Below, piece by piece: positions 23,370 through 37,452 of a stretch of 64,000 bases of DNA. Each line of letters begins with the position of its first letter. Positions within the stretch are counted from its first letter, which is position 1. The position numbers and the translations under genes were made by a program. The stretch comes from Archegozetes longisetosus (taxonomy: Eukaryota; Arthropoda; Arachnida; Sarcoptiformes; Trhypochthoniidae). The stretch covers positions 3,737,129 through 3,801,128 of the forward strand of contig JAEMBT020000007.1 of assembly GCA_018873245.2 (NCBI GenBank), given 5' to 3'. Below the pieces are notes generated by a model. That model was given only the letters and a program-made list of their open reading frames with translations. It was not told the DNA's origin and searched no databases.

Positions 23370-26300
23370 TTAGTCGTCAAAGTCTTGATAGGCTTGAGCT
23401 CCAGTGAAGATGACATCAATCCAGATTCTCATCAACTCTGGCTGGAAAGTAGATAGTATAAATTGTCTTCTGGCGGCACCGACTATGAATACACATCTTG
23501 TGCTCTGATTATCACTAACTTTGGGCTTCATCTTTGTGTGATCGACATAAACGTCATGAATCTCATCAAAGTATACGCCACCTTAAGATCAGAAATAGAT
23601 TATAAGCCAATTAGAAGATCAGACACAGAATAAAATTTATTCTTAATTAGGGACAAATTGTAAGATAACTCAGTCACTAAGTACTAGAAAAATAAATTTA
23701 ATTGATTTTAATTACCCGATGGTTTACGCATCTTCTCGAAACTTTTTCGATTGCGATAATAAACAAAAATCTTGTGCTGTCTATCAAAATGAAAGAATCG
23801 TTTTCTCCATTTGTTCTCGGTATTTGTGCATAACTTATATAGATAACCAGAACAAGTTAATGGTGTGATAATTAATGAGGGCTGATCTGTGAGATCGTGA
23901 CCAAGAGTTTGGATGTGATTCACTAGGTTTAATTCTTCATCAGGTGATGGCAAATAAAGAGTTAGAGGACGTAATTGTGACTTCTTACTGACTTGAGGTT
24001 TATGTGCGACTAAAGCCTCTTTTGACTCGTATTCAAGCGATGAATTGTCTATATTTTTAGGCTCTGGTGAATCATCTTTTTCAGTCTCTGTTGACTGTCC
24101 GTCAGCATAGCTTTCAGACTCAGCTAATGGGGCCGTAAGACTATCATCAGGCCTAATATTTAGATGAGAAAATACAAAATAGTAATCATCTTTCAAATAT
24201 AGTTCAATATTAGACTCACGTAAACAAATAAAATACAAAATTTGAAATAAACAAATATTAACAAATAGTTGTCAAAATTTCTAAGTTTTGCTATAAGTGA
24301 TTTTAGAAAACATTTTACGAAAATATCAATCCGTTGTTAAAGATATCGAGAGTTAAATAGTTAAACATTTGACAGAAACTAAAATAAAAGCTGAATAAAC
24401 AATAGTTATTGATTAATGAACAAATATTGAATACTAACACATCAGATTTGTTTGATTTCTGCGATTTGATGGAGTCTCGTTTTGTCGTATAATTATGAAT
24501 CTGTTTCTGAACCACTTGAAGACATTTAGTCAGTTCCGATACTTTGATTTCGCGTTCAATTTTTTGAAACTCTATCAAATCATGATCGTCTCCATCATCA
24601 CAATCACTAAACTGTTGTTGTTGCAAATCATTTAATTCGCCAAAAATCAATGCTTCTTCCATTACGAGTGCATTCAAACTTTCACTACTGGTTGTCTTGG
24701 CATTAATACCATTCATTCCATTGTTTCCACTGTCAGAACTTGATATACTGCTACCGCTATCTCGAGAATTAAGCGTTGATGAGGAGAACTCTGATCTCAA
24801 TTGTACCACTTCTGTTGGTGGAGAGTCTTGCAGTACTGCGTCTGGCGCTTTCATTATTATAGAAAATAAATATTTACTATTCGTCACAATGAGAGGAAAA
24901 ATCAAAAGTAAATGAGAAGCAAGTTATCACAAGTTTGAAAACTGGGTCAAATTGTGAATAAAAAATACTTATAATGAGAACAAGGGATGAAGCGATATTT
25001 GACTTTAAATCTCGACTTTTTAATTTTTTTCTGACTCATCTAAAGCTTTTCTCGTTGACTCCTACTTTTCATTTACTTTTAGAAACTTTAAGATAAAAAA
25101 TAATCTAAAAGTCAACTCTAAACTGAAGCCAAGCATTGGATGAGTCCAAAACAGATCTTTATTTAAACACACTAAAAGTATGAAAAACTAAACGATAAAC
25201 TATCGATAACACTTATTTAGTTAATTCTTAAGCAGTTCTAATCAAGTTTTCTTTTCTAACAAACAACTTTTTCGACAGCTACTAAAACTTATTTAAAAAC
25301 TCAATCACTTCTAACTATTATGTTTACGGCAATAATAAGTCTTAATGAATAAGTTTTAATAAGTCCTCACGAATGGGCTGTCGTTTCAAATAATTGAAGT
25401 TTGAAGAAGTAACAAAACTGTTAACCGGTTTTTAACTAAATTAATGTTATCTTTGTTTGCAATCAAAAATGTTGATTACTATAAAATTTGTTAAGTTTAA
25501 TATTATAGTATAAGATTTTTAATAGATGCACAATTTGTCAAAATAACACTTTTGTCCCTAAAATCAAGCTTAACACACAATTTATGCGAAAACTACCAAT
25601 TATTTCATGCCATCAATAGATTAATGTTTGAAAAGCTATTAATATTTGTTTATAACATTCTGCGTTCTTATTAAATATCTATATATTTATCTATAATTTA
25701 ATGATAAAAACCAGAAAAGTTTAGATAAACAACCCTTTAACCAAAGCCTAGTTTCGATTCAAGTTCAAAATAGTTATTAATGTGCGAAAAGAATACTTTT
25801 TTGTTTAATAAGAAAATTCAAATAATTTGAAACAAAAATTTCGTGTTTTTCATTAAGATTATCTGTTTGACTATAAAATATAAGGTACATAGATATACAA
25901 AAATAATTTTCTCATAACTTGAAGCAAAAGTTGATCAAAGTATGCGTAAGGGTAGGGTTTTGCAACAAAACCCAAGCAGTTCAATAAACATTTCTGCAAA
26001 CATAGCAACTATTTCAAGGTATAAAACAATAAAATAGTTAAGCAATTCATTAAAGTTAAAAACAAAAATGTAAAACTAACAGAAATAACGAAAGACAATT
26101 TTAAACAAACCGAGAACTAGTTAAACAAAACATTTGAGCGTATGAATAAAACACTTACATTTGGTAAACATGTCTTCAGTTAAACTGTTATCAATCGAAG
26201 GAATGCGTTCCGGCTTAAGATCCGAAACATTGTGATTGAAAGCGTTGCGATTGTTGTTTTGGTCTTCATTCCGATCTAAATCATTGAAACGTCTGAAGAA

Positions 26301-26450
26301 CTGATTATCATTAGACTGATTGTACATTTGACACAACATTATTATCTCTTCCAATCTTTTATTCTCAATATCATTAATTCTTTGAGCGTCGAGTCTCTCT
26401 CGTCTACATCTCTCTAAATCGTTATTCAATTCTGTTATTATTGTTGACAT
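23370..26450 (-). CDS. PHLDB: Pleckstrin homology-like domain family B protein (LL5-like)
   Basis: Likely a cortical scaffold that binds phosphoinositides through its C-terminal PH domain, as LL5 proteins do. Coding exons are 26159-26450, 24439-24841, 23716-24152 and 23370-23581, with matching phases and about 447 residues. The N-terminal exon is coiled-coil-like (LNNDLERCRRERLDAQRIND). The middle is low-complexity and Ser-rich. The end carries the family block RPLTLYLPSPDEELNLVNHI, then a PH domain from about residue 335 (CSGYLYKL, WRKRFFHFDR, GGVYFDEIHDVYVDH, MRIWIDVIFTGAQAY). The last two match vertebrate LL5-beta closely. The protein is short for the family and no FHA domain is visible. 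The chosen ATG follows an in-frame stop in the same exon. The acceptor at 24842-24844 has a poor pyrimidine tract, so the junction between the first two exons is the weakest part. Confidence 0.8.
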
Positions 26451-28940
26451 GTTTCTGCCCTCGACTCACTTATCCTTATCTGTGAAATTAACAATAATTG
26501 AATTACAATTTGGCCGAACTCATTGCTATTTGAGATCTATTTCACTAATGAGAGTATTTCTCTCCTCTCTGGTTTTCTCTTGTTTGCTATTCGTTCCATT
26601 CCTTCTACTCATTAATCAATAGTAAACGAGTGACTCACGAGCTGATAACAAAACACTAAAAAGTTTAGCTACAGTCTTATCGCTATATTGAGAACTTCAA
26701 TTTAGAAAACAAAATTTAATCAGACTTTTAATTAAATTTAAGCATTTTATCAAATTAATTAAATCAAAAGTTTTCGCTTAATTAAGATTTCTCAGCAACA
26801 ATTTTTAAGCTTTGCTAAAAAATAGTCTCTATTAAAGAGTGTATTGGTATTAAAGCACTTCCTTATAAACAAAATAAAAATCCCTGAAAACGGAGAAAAA
26901 TCTGTGATATCTTGCAAAGAAAGTTGCAGCTTTTGTAAAGAGGGGTGAAATATAAACTAAAGGTTGGCGGCATTTATTTTGTTTATCACTTCAAGGAGTT
27001 TAAAAGTTTAGGCCTTTATTTAAATGAGTTTGACTTTAACAAAACCTGTTTTGTTTCAATTTGTTTCAATTAAATATGAATTTATTGGAGTTTTTAACCG
27101 AAGTCAGAGTTATTATATTTATATTGAGTAGGGAGATGTTTATTGTTCTGATGCTAGAGTTGAATAAACTTTTTACAACTTTGCATAAGGCTCAAACAAC
27201 AAACTTTTACTTATCATCCAAGTGAAAAAAAGCCCAAATAAATGAAAATAAATTACTATTTTTCTATCATTTTACCAGTTCGAACATTTGTGGAAGATAT
27301 TAATCAACAATTTTTGATAAGTCATTCACTTGTAACAAACAGTAAACAAGATATTTAGCACTTCAACAATAGATTGAAATCATGCTAAACAAAGAGAATA
27401 GGAACTAAAAAGCTTATCAAACTTCTAAACTTAGAATCTGAGTCCATGAGAGTCATCACTTTATGCATCCGTTCACTAATTATAAGTTTTACTAATATAA
27501 AACTAGTTATGCTTCTTGTAATTCACTTTAAGAATGATTTATTTTAATTGGATTTCAAAACCTGAGATATGTTTAGAAGTCTTTCAAAGTAAATAAATTA
27601 TTTCAAACGGAGTCTGCGAATAGAAGTTTGTTACAGAAAGATATCCAGATTTTTATCAAACATATAGAGATTAATTAAGGAGTAAATTATTAGTTGATAT
27701 TCGGTCTAATTGGTAAATGAGTATAATTAAACTTGAAGGCAATTCAACTGATTTATTGAGCCTATAATCTCGTCCTATCGCTGAAAGGATTGCAATTCAA
27801 TTGATATAATTTATGGGTCGAAAGAATTTCCAGAAATTATTTCTATCAATAAATTATTTTATTATATTTATTATTATAGAAATTATGTCATTGAATAAAA
27901 TTGAATTCTTCTTAAACTGATTTTTCCGATAACTAGTATATAATTTGTTTAGAGACCAAGTTATCTAAAGTTTGCGAATATTTGAATTCAGTTTTATCAC
28001 AATAGGGCAAATCAGACTTTGACTGAGACTCAAAATTGTTTTTGATAAAGCGAGTCATTTTTGTAATTTTTCACCTATTTAGGTCTATTTACAATTAATA
28101 TCCGTAATAATTAATATTTGAACACAAAATTTGTACCCCATAACATGAAAATCTGCTTGATGCATCATTTATTTGACTACATAGAAAGTGATAGAAGTCA
28201 TGCATTTTGCGTACCCTCCCATATAATCTTATCATCGTTTGTAAGATAACTAAACTTTAAAAGTGTTGCCAGAAATTGGCGAGATGCCTTCTCATTGCAT
28301 GTAAAAACAAACATCGTTCCAACTAAACAAATGTATGACTTCTCTCATTCTCTACTCTGATTGCATTTGGCATCAAAATAATAGAAATATGAGAAACAGA
28401 TTTGTGTAAAAGTGAATGTCAAGCAAAATGCTTTTAATGCCAAAATGTTTGCTTCACATAAGTTTTTTCTGTAAAATGAAAGCGAATTTTTCGATTTAAA
28501 CTGAATAATAATCAGTACTTGACTTATTGAACTGAAAATTTATTCGCTAAATGATAAATGTATAGTGGAATTCCTTTCATAAGTATATCAAAATCAGCTT
28601 CAAATGCACTTCAAGTAAACCTGTATTCAAGATAAAAAATATTTACTCAAGTTATCGAAACGCTCATTGTTATGCATGGATAATGAGCAATATCAAGAGC
28701 TAATTTTTTGCATACGAATAGTTTCGATGCATAAAAAATTGAATAAATTTGATTAAAATTCAAATAAATCATGAAATATTCTGAAGAGCACTAAATTTCA
28801 TATCAGACGAAAGTAAGAAAAAGATTGAATTTACGAGAAAAACACTTACCGAACATTTGCTTTGAGGCTTGAGTACACGACTGAAGATATCAATTAGTGA
28901 TCTTTGTCTGCACTGACACGAAACTGTTAATCATTCAAAT
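26451..28940 (-). other. Probable 5' untranslated exons and first intron of the PHLDB-like gene
   Basis: A strong donor (TTCG|gtaagtg) lies at 28849-28850 on the minus strand, and a good acceptor (ttaatttcacag) precedes 26479. Joining them gives a leader with a tiny upstream frame, MFDKDK followed by a stop, before the main ATG at 26450. The upstream limit of the 5' exon is unknown. The 2.4-kb intron in between is plain AT-rich DNA. Confidence 0.5.
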
Positions 28941-31560
28941 TGAGACTTTTAAATGGAATGATTTTCAGTTTTCATTAGATTCACAGCTTTTTCAATTATC
29001 AAAATAGCATAAAAGGCTTGACTAAGGATTTGTACAAAAAGCCTGTTTTGCTCTCATTATTGATAAATAACTGTGAATTGACCCCAAAATTAATTCCAAA
29101 TATGGATTATTAGATCGGCTGAAGATTTTATAAGCATTAATAATACTTGTCATCTAAATAAATATGATATAACCAGTCGTGTTCTGGCATCTAAATCGAC
29201 TAATTTTAGAAACTTTTTTATGATTTATTATGATTTATACCAACATAACTCTTCTTAGGACTTTAAAAAAACTTTACAATGCATTAAATAGCCTGAAAAA
29301 GCTGAGGATTTAATTTGCGGCTCATTCCTATGATGAATAGTCACTACAAAGACTGGTTTTTGAAAATAGTTCTCATCTTTTTGTTGGTTTCGTTCAATAA
29401 GAATGATCATAAAACAAACATATTCTCAATTCATACAAAAGAGTTTCAATTAGTTTCAATTGAAAACCTATTTACACAATTAAGCATGTGTTTTGAAATT
29501 TGAATTGAACATAACTTGTAGCGCAGTCATTAATTAAAGGCAATTTCCATATATGTTATTGTACTCTTAAGCTTTCATTATTTTTCGATTACTAATACTC
29601 ATGAGAGCTCATTTGAAAAATGCAATCTTAATGCAAAATGTTGTTTAGCCAAATTACTTCAATACAAGGATTTTAAGCATTTGTTCCAAATGAGATTTTC
29701 ATGTTTCCTTTCATTTACTTATGTCGATATTCAAAAACAAATTTTTCATGCTCGAAAACCATTTATATAGTAATTATGATAATTATCAGGTCTAATTGAA
29801 AATATTTCCAAAACTTACTATTTTTATGTAAAAATCTCTTCAATTTAAGAAACAATCAATTCAGGCGTAACCACAATATGATGAATAATATGCCATAAAT
29901 ATCTTGACAAAATTTAACAAACTATAAGTTGTTCAAAAGAGAAGGGGTATTAAAGCGGTATTAATAAAACATAAATCACAAAAAATTGAGTTTAAGGCTA
30001 TATTTAACTACTTATTCCAATGAGGAATACTTATGAACTAAACTAAATTTGTAATAGTCACAGAGTTAACATTGTTTTAGATTTAAAGCAATGAAAATAT
30101 TTCACGCATTCTTAATCGTTAGTCTATGAAAAGTCTAATTGAGAGTCGCTATAAATGGAACTGAAATTACATGTTTCAAGTTATTAGGCATCAAATTATA
30201 TGATTCGTAAATGAAAGTAAAACTTGCAGACTCTCTATTACTCTGACTGTTTATGAGTGAGAAATAACATTGTGGATTGAGTTTGATAACAAACACCAAA
30301 CAAATGTTGCCAATATGTACGACCTGACCCTAAAAATGTTAGGTTTGCTCACAGAAACCACTTCTACCAAACGAAAACCAGACAATAGTAAAGTAGAGAT
30401 TTAAATATATATTTTATTGTCCAAATGTTTTATGACAAGAGAACAAAAGAGAGAATAAAAGCCTCAACAACTCTCAGTTATTAGATCTTATTTTAAAGCT
30501 CTTTTGAGTGTTGATAATTATAAAAAGTTTGAAGCATTTATATAGCACTCACTTTCACAGTCTATTCTTATGATCATTTGGTGTTGAGAAGCTATTGAGT
30601 GTGTCATTTCAAATTAAATGTTTTGAAATGCATAACATTTTCTGACTAATACATAATGACTGAACTTTGTATAGATGAGAAGATAACAATTTTTGCAACT
30701 TATTTGGTAGTGCTACATAAACTTATGTAAGCTCGATTACTATCTGTAATACTTTTCAAATAAAATTCTAATAAGACTTTTATAAATTTGCATACTTGAC
30801 TAATATGCAAAACCTTTGACGAAATTACTAGACAGTTTTAGTTACTAAAATCACGATTAACCTTTAAAAATTCAAAATACTTTTTTCGAACAATTATTCG
30901 AAATTAGTCACAAAACAATAATGTCGACCGATGCGAAAGTTGACAACTTTAATTCAGTCATCATTATTTGCCTTCTGGACAAACTTATTTTCCAGTTCTT
31001 CGTGGACATCAATATAACTTTTAACAGAGCCCAACAGTCTGAATGGATCGTAAAATTACTAAAAAGTTTGTCTCTACAACTAAACATGAAAGAGCCAAAA
31101 CTTTAAGTTTGTTCAACTTAAGCATTTCGAAAATACTTTTACCCCTTGAAAGATAAACATTTAACCAGAAAAGAGTTAAGATATCAAAATTTTCGATACG
31201 ATTTTTGAAGCTTAAAAATCAGGTCAACCTTTAGGATCATATTTAGCCCAAAAGATCATGAACTTTATGGAAACGAAATGAATTTATGAATAAACTTAAG
31301 ACTACTTTATTCTTCCGCGACAAGTATTCCAAACCAGCAGGTAACACAAGACATATTGATTTGATTTTCAATTCATTACTCAATTCATCGCCCTTCATCC
31401 ACAGGTAAAAAGTCAGAAAATTTGCCGACGAATGAGATACAAGATAATCAGTTTTAATGATATTCGATAATTTAATATAGCTCTGATATCTTGTGCTTTT
31501 TCTTAGGCCGAACGCCAGCAAACATTGGTTTTATGTTTATGTGAAAAGTTCAAAGAATTG
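28941..31560. other. Intergenic DNA, no gene seen
   Basis: AT-rich, with only short unconvincing open frames. No repeat structure was recognised. Confidence 0.45.
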
Positions 31561-31587
31561 AGATTAATTACTCGAAATTGATGTCCA

Positions 31588-31752
31588 GATCAATCGATCA
31601 ATTTTTTGAAGTCTTCGCGTTCTCCGGGAGAATCGTAAAGTGCAACTAAAGTTCAACTTGTGATGTTATTCGGTTTCGTATCCGTGTGTTCAACATCCAC
31701 TTCGAGTCCTCCTTTCGGACTAGATCTTAAATGCCGCTTATTTGATTGACTG
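31588..31752 (-). pseudogene. Coding-like island with an internal TGA (relic or unusual exon)
   Basis: On the minus strand, after a possible acceptor (acaatagcag), one frame reads through KRHLRSSPK, GGLEVDVEHTDTKPNN and ITS. It then meets TGA and continues in the same frame as TLVALYDSPG and EREDFKKLID before a second TGA. GC content is far above the flanks and both halves look like real protein. I do not recognise the family. It may be a decayed gene copy, two alternative terminal exons, or much less likely a readthrough or selenocysteine context. Confidence 0.35.
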
Positions 31753-34348
31753 CTATTGTTACACAAATGTTTGCATGTGTTTAGTTCAATTTCATCTCAT
31801 TATCAATTAGTATATAATTATTTTATAACTTAATAATAGTTTAGTTCTTAATAAATTGAATCATTTTATTGACATGATTACTAGTTTCTCTAATGACTTT
31901 ATTCTCAAATGTTCAACTAAGAGTTAATTTTGATATCGATCTATCATTTCACTTAAGTTAACTCAAGCTTTAATTGCTTTTAGGATTGAATTGCACAGAA
32001 AATTGAAAAACTATCTTTGCTTTCAATCAGAAGCTAAAAGTTTCATTTCAATCATAATTTTTCAAGTCATTAATTTAATTTGTTTTTCAAACTAAGCTCA
32101 TTTATCATTAGTTGTTGGATCTAACTTGAAATTATTTTTATCTCCAAAGATCATACGATACTCTGTTGAATGTATTACCATTTAAATTAAAAACATTCGA
32201 CAAATTTATTGTGAACTCAAACTAACCTCAAGTTAAAATCATAAGAACTATCGACTAAAAGCTGCTGCACAAATTTATGGGTTTGTTAACGTCTATAGAA
32301 TAATTACAGTGAACATTATTAGGAATTAAATCTTTCATTATGATATTACTGCAGTGTAAGTCACTTAAATTATTTAATTAACAAAACTTCAGAGAATAAG
32401 ATTAAATAACAAATAATGAGTCGCATAGAATTTCGTTACTTTCTAACTTCTTAAAACAGGTTTTCGCTTCCGTGTCAAACCTACAAAAATTTTAACCTTA
32501 ATTAGAGAAGTAATAGATTTTCTGGCTATTGGTTATACTTCTGGTCATACGATGCATTCATATGCAGAGTATCTCACTTATAAACCTTTCAAAACTTGTA
32601 AATTAGGTCTTATGGGCTGAACTTGTGTACGCATTTAATGCTAATTTGGTTCAAAATTCGAGTATTCTTCATGTTAAGCATCATTGTTTAGCTTCTCTCA
32701 GACTCTCAGCTCAACGTTTCACCTCAAGCTTAGCCGAAGGTTCATAAACTTATTAAAGAATTTAAGTTATGCTATGAATGGTTAAAAAGTGTTTAAAAAT
32801 CGCTCTATCTTTAAGTTTGCACTTGATATAAATAGAGTGCATGTTGTAACTCAAACTTTGAGGAAGTTTTACAATTGATGCGAATTTAATGTATGGCTTA
32901 GATAAATAAGATATCAACTATCTTAAAACACATAAACACATGAAATAAAAACTTTTTTCTTAATGAGATCTTTCAGTAAATGTAGTTTGCCGAGAGATAT
33001 ATTTTGATTATTATCGATATAACAGATATGATAAAAAATGAGTCTAACGAAAAATCTATGGTTTAACTGAGTAATTAAAAATTCAATATTCAATGTTTTA
33101 ATTACACATTTTCTAAAAATAGAATTCAATAAATAGTGCTTAATTAAATTTACATCTTTTAAGCTGTTAGTGAACTTTATAAAAGTTGATAGCAATCTAT
33201 AGCAAGTTTTAGTTGCCATCTTAACTAATAAAATCATATATAGTTTGATGTTACTTGGTCATTCTTAAGTTTTCATGTAAATCACGTTCAAATTCAACTT
33301 AATCTTTAGTTAATGTTTGGCAAAAATATGTAAGTGCCAACTAGAACTTATTGTTAGTGAGCTTCATTTGCAACAATAATTAGTCATTCGAACTTAATCC
33401 TATGATAATCACTTGCAATCAATGATTAAATCAGTGCATTAATCAGTGTTGACAAAAATAAACATCGAGTTTGTAGCATTCAGATTTTCATATCAGTTAA
33501 CAGGATCAGAATAAAAATACATTTAAAATGCAATAAATAGTCAGAGTCGTGTGATTAGGGAATCGATTTATCAACAGTAAGTAATCGTTTTTTGGCAACA
33601 TGTTTGGGAAGTAATCTCACATTCGCTTTATTCTGTAATCGACCACAACACCAGAGCTTATAACTAAGCAAAAGGCAACAAATCTGATACCTATCAAAAT
33701 AAGAGTCAGATGTGAATAACAAAACGGTCATTCATACGAGTAAAAACTACAATTGTCAGAGTACGTCTCCAATTCAAAACTAGAAACAATTTCTGACTGT
33801 AGATCCTGAAGATTGCTTCTGATAGACTCAACATTGGTCTCAAATCACATCTACGTCACAGCCCTTCAAGTGATTCAAAGTACAAAAATATCACTCTTCA
33901 GTTGTATTCATTTGTTGAATGTCTTGCTCTTTGAATCTCTTTATCAAATCGATACAATGAGCTGATTATTCAAGTTATGGTATAAAACAGAGAGAAATTG
34001 CCATAAATCGGCTAAATAGATCTAAAACAAGATCTAAATCAATTCTTTCTCTCCCTCTCTAACTGTACATGATTTGAACCAAAAATAAATGCCAGCAAAA
34101 TTATAGCATAAATTGTTTGGCTCATTGCTTATTCGTTTTGAACAATCTTTCATTGAATAGATAATAATCCCAGTTGTGCCTCAAAATTGAGTTGAATAGG
34201 TTTTAATCAAAATTTAAAACTGATATTATATTACAATTAAGGCGTAATCAACATTTCAGTGTTTAGTTTAAACAGTAGATTGAGTTAATTTTAGGATGGC
34301 TTAAATGTATTATTAATAGAATGAAGACTTGAGTGAAGACTAGTATGT
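31753..34348. other. Intergenic DNA, no gene seen
   Basis: AT-rich sequence downstream of ALKBH8. The open frame at 32923-33237 (minus) has non-coding composition. Nothing else is supported. Confidence 0.45.
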
Positions 34349-36442
34349 TCATAATCGCTGAATAATTGCACACCAGTTCCCCTGATCGTAGTAAATGTCT
34401 AACAATTTTGCATTACATAACTTATTAATTAAGCATTCGAGTTCTCCTTCCTTGAAAACATGATAATAACGCAAATGTTGGTCAGTTTTATCACCTTTAG
34501 ATGTCTTCCATGGAACAAATAAATCTTGTCTTTGGAATTGAGTTCCATTTTGATGGACAGAAATATTAAAATCGCATTCGATTTCAGTTTCGTTACTTTG
34601 ACTAAAGTCACAGCTTTTTTTCAAATACTGACTCGTTTTACCATCTTTTTGCTGTTCAAAAGCCCAAACATAGATCAATGCCTTGCCATTCATTACTAAT
34701 AAATCAATTATTGATTGCAATGCTTTAATCCTTCTTTCATTAGAGGATAAGTGGTGCAAAACAGCGATACAAATACAGGCGTCAAACTTATTACGAACTG
34801 ATAGTTGAAGACAATCGGATAGAAATATTTCATAATTTCTTTCACGACAAATGTTCAACAGTTGTTGAGATCGATCACATCCTATTATAAATATATTTTG
34901 GTTGACGTTAAGATATTTTCCATTACCACAACCGACATCTAAGACTAAGGATCCGTTTGGCAATGAGTTTAGAAAATTAGCAACTTTTGGCCACGGCTTA
35001 TATCGAGTATCGCTAAAATGTGGTGCGATCGAGTCGTAAACTTCGTGTACGTATTTGTTCTCTAAATTGTTCGCTGTTTGAACATTTCTTTCAATTTCTT
35101 CATTCAACTTACTAACATTTGAGTCATTAGTTTGTTGTCTTGACTAAAAGTAGTGGCAAGTAGAGTCAAAATAAAGTTCAACAAACTTGTCAAATTTATT
35201 GATTACTCACATCACAGTATTTACTGAACTGACATTCGCATGGAGTTCGTTTAACTCTTCTGAATGTCAACGAAATCCGACATTTCCTATGAATTAAAGT
35301 TAACCTTTTTCTGTCACTAGAAACGACAATATCAGACTTGGAAGGAGTGATGCCATGAGTCCACAAATATCTACTCTCGTCATTCATAACAATTACGGAT
35401 CTTTGAGGAAGTAATACATTGCACTGTTTGTTATTTTCAGGGTTTTTGAATTGCATTACAATATCTGATCCAATGCTTAAAGATATGATACCATTTTCGC
35501 ACATCGAATGAGTGTCCGTATGAGAAGGGATGCCATGACCTGATGGGATTAATACAATTAAAATACCTATTTTGCTATCAAACTATGAAAGTTTTGTAAA
35601 GTTATTATACAATATATAATCTAATACCAGGAAAGTAATAATTAATCGTTAACTGATCGGGAGTTTCCGCGACAAGTTTTTGCTGTAGTAATCGCTGTAA
35701 TACAGGTTGACACTCAGTAGGAATCGGTTCGATCGGTTTATCGCTTATAATTTTGTTAGTCAAATAATCAAATTCAAAGCCAAAATGTTTTACTAAACGA
35801 TTCTTCATGTGAGACTTATTCTCATTTTGGTCATCATTAGTATTGAACAATTTTTTTACCTTGAAAGAACAATTGAATCCAAGTTTAATCAAAACTTTTG
35901 AAACAAAATAAGAGAAAACTTACAAATAATAACAAATCATTCTCTTCATCACGACTAATAAACTCTTTGGCACAAATCAGACCGTCAGGTATTTCATCAT
36001 ATAGTGAACAATGATAATCAATAGTATTTTTATTATTGCTAAAAACTTGATCCCAAACTTGATCACTAATGAAGGCCACAATCAATTGTCTATTCAAGGA
36101 TTTAGAAAAGTTTAAATTCAACTCATTGCTTGCAATAAGTGCTTCACATTCGGTCTCAAACTTCACTAAAGCGTAAGGTTTTTGTGGTATTAATAAAATA
36201 TCATTAACCGTACCATGAGTCGACATAACCTCAAAAAGTTCTTCGTATGAAACTTCGCACATAAGACCCGCGTTTGCTATCAATAGGTTTCGAGAGATTG
36301 CGTTTACTTCAAAGTTATCAGATTTAATGCTTTCATGTTTTTCTAATATAGATAACGAACGCATTTGTTTTCTCAATATTTTCTTAATTACAAACTTATT
36401 ATTTTGCGGTAAATTTTTCTCTGATTTTAATGATTCACACAT
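34349..36442 (-). CDS. ALKBH8: Alkylated DNA repair protein alkB homolog 8 (tRNA wobble-uridine methyltransferase/hydroxylase)
   Basis: Completes 5-methoxycarbonylmethyl-uridine at the wobble position of certain tRNAs and then hydroxylates it. Exons are 35924-36442, 35628-35859, 35211-35539 and 34349-35143. All phases fit, giving 624 residues against 664 in human. The order is: basic N-terminus; an RRM at about residues 45-125; an AlkB 2-oxoglutarate/Fe(II) dioxygenase core with iron ligands H257 and D259 (in GIPSHTDTH) and H312 (in RYLWTHGI), ending TFRRVKRTPCECQFSKYC, whose cysteines match the zinc site of the human protein; and a SAM methyltransferase with LDVGCGNGKYL from about residue 428, IGCDRSQQLLNICRERN, GKALIYVWAFEQQ and YYHVFKEGELE, ending in YDQGNWCAIIQRL. 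The three-domain fusion is specific to ALKBH8. It is divergently oriented to ACC, about 1 kb away. Confidence 0.96.
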
Positions 36443-37452
36443 TATTTTTGATTAGATTTATGTCAAATTTTTATGAAATGTTTGTTTGTAAACAAAATCT
36501 GGTATTCTGTCTTAGGCCAAATCTGTTGAGGTGTTTTAAATACTAGAAAAAGTTGTAAGACTTGAAATTGAAATAAAATTGAATAGATAGTAAAAACACT
36601 TGATCAAAACTTCAATTAAGAAGCATTTCTGAACAACACTTCATGTCCAAAAAACATGTCATCAAAAGCACATGTACTCAAAAGTAGGACTTTTAAATCT
36701 ATAAACAGAAACCAAGATATATCAGAACCAATATTTAGTACTTTTTCATGAACAAAAGTATAGGGAAAGGTACGGAGCATTGCAACAATAAAAGAGTACA
36801 AATAGTTGAGAAGACAAACATGTGTTGAAAAGCTATGACTGATTAGAAAAGTATGAAATCATGCATCAAACAACTGAAATGAGTTGAGACTTCAGCAAAA
36901 CTAGTGTTCAACAGAATGCGACTCTAAATAAAGTCCACCTCTTTTTGAGAGACAGTCCAATAGAATATATTAAGCCAATGACTGACGTGACACCAAATAT
37001 CACACGATATGTAAGTCATGCCACGAGTGACGCGAATTTCATCACTAAATGACATGTAGTGTTCAGTTACTTAACAGTAATTTTAAAATTAATCCTTGTC
37101 TGTCTTCAACACTATATTAATAATAAATCTAACATATTATTACTCTTCATATACGTTAGCAGACCATTGATTTCGAAATAGCATAAGTCTACGTATCATT
37201 CAATTAAAGAGGAAGTCCTTTGAAGACATGGCCAATGATCATGTGCTGAGGGATTGGCCGAAACTCGGGTTTGAGATACAAATTGTTTTGTGACTTATGT
37301 CTTGTCTTGCAATCTTGTATTCAGTTTTACTTTAGTTGAGAATGAGATTAAATGTCGTATCTTTGTCCACTAATTAAATCATAAAAGTGTTTCCTTTTAA
37401 TTTGATTGTAACTATTTTTGCATCAGTTATTGCTTTATTATTAGTTCATTTA
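36443..37452. promoter_or_regulatory. Divergent intergenic region between ALKBH8 and ACC
   Basis: About 1 kb separates the two start codons, so both promoters or a shared bidirectional one must lie here unless ACC has further upstream exons. No TATA box or named regulatory site can be claimed. The 3' end from about 37387 is open in the ACC frame and encodes a hydrophobic segment (see the findings). Confidence 0.4.

Noticed and set aside
31243-31521. Minus-strand open frame of 92 codons
   Set aside because: AT-driven composition with no motif or splice context; it lies next to, but in no phase with, the coding-like island at 31.6 kb.
35860-35923. Apparent frame change between the first two ALKBH8 exons
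   Set aside because: A 64-base intron with gtaagt and ttctttcaag borders restores the phase and the conserved sequence, so there is no frameshift.
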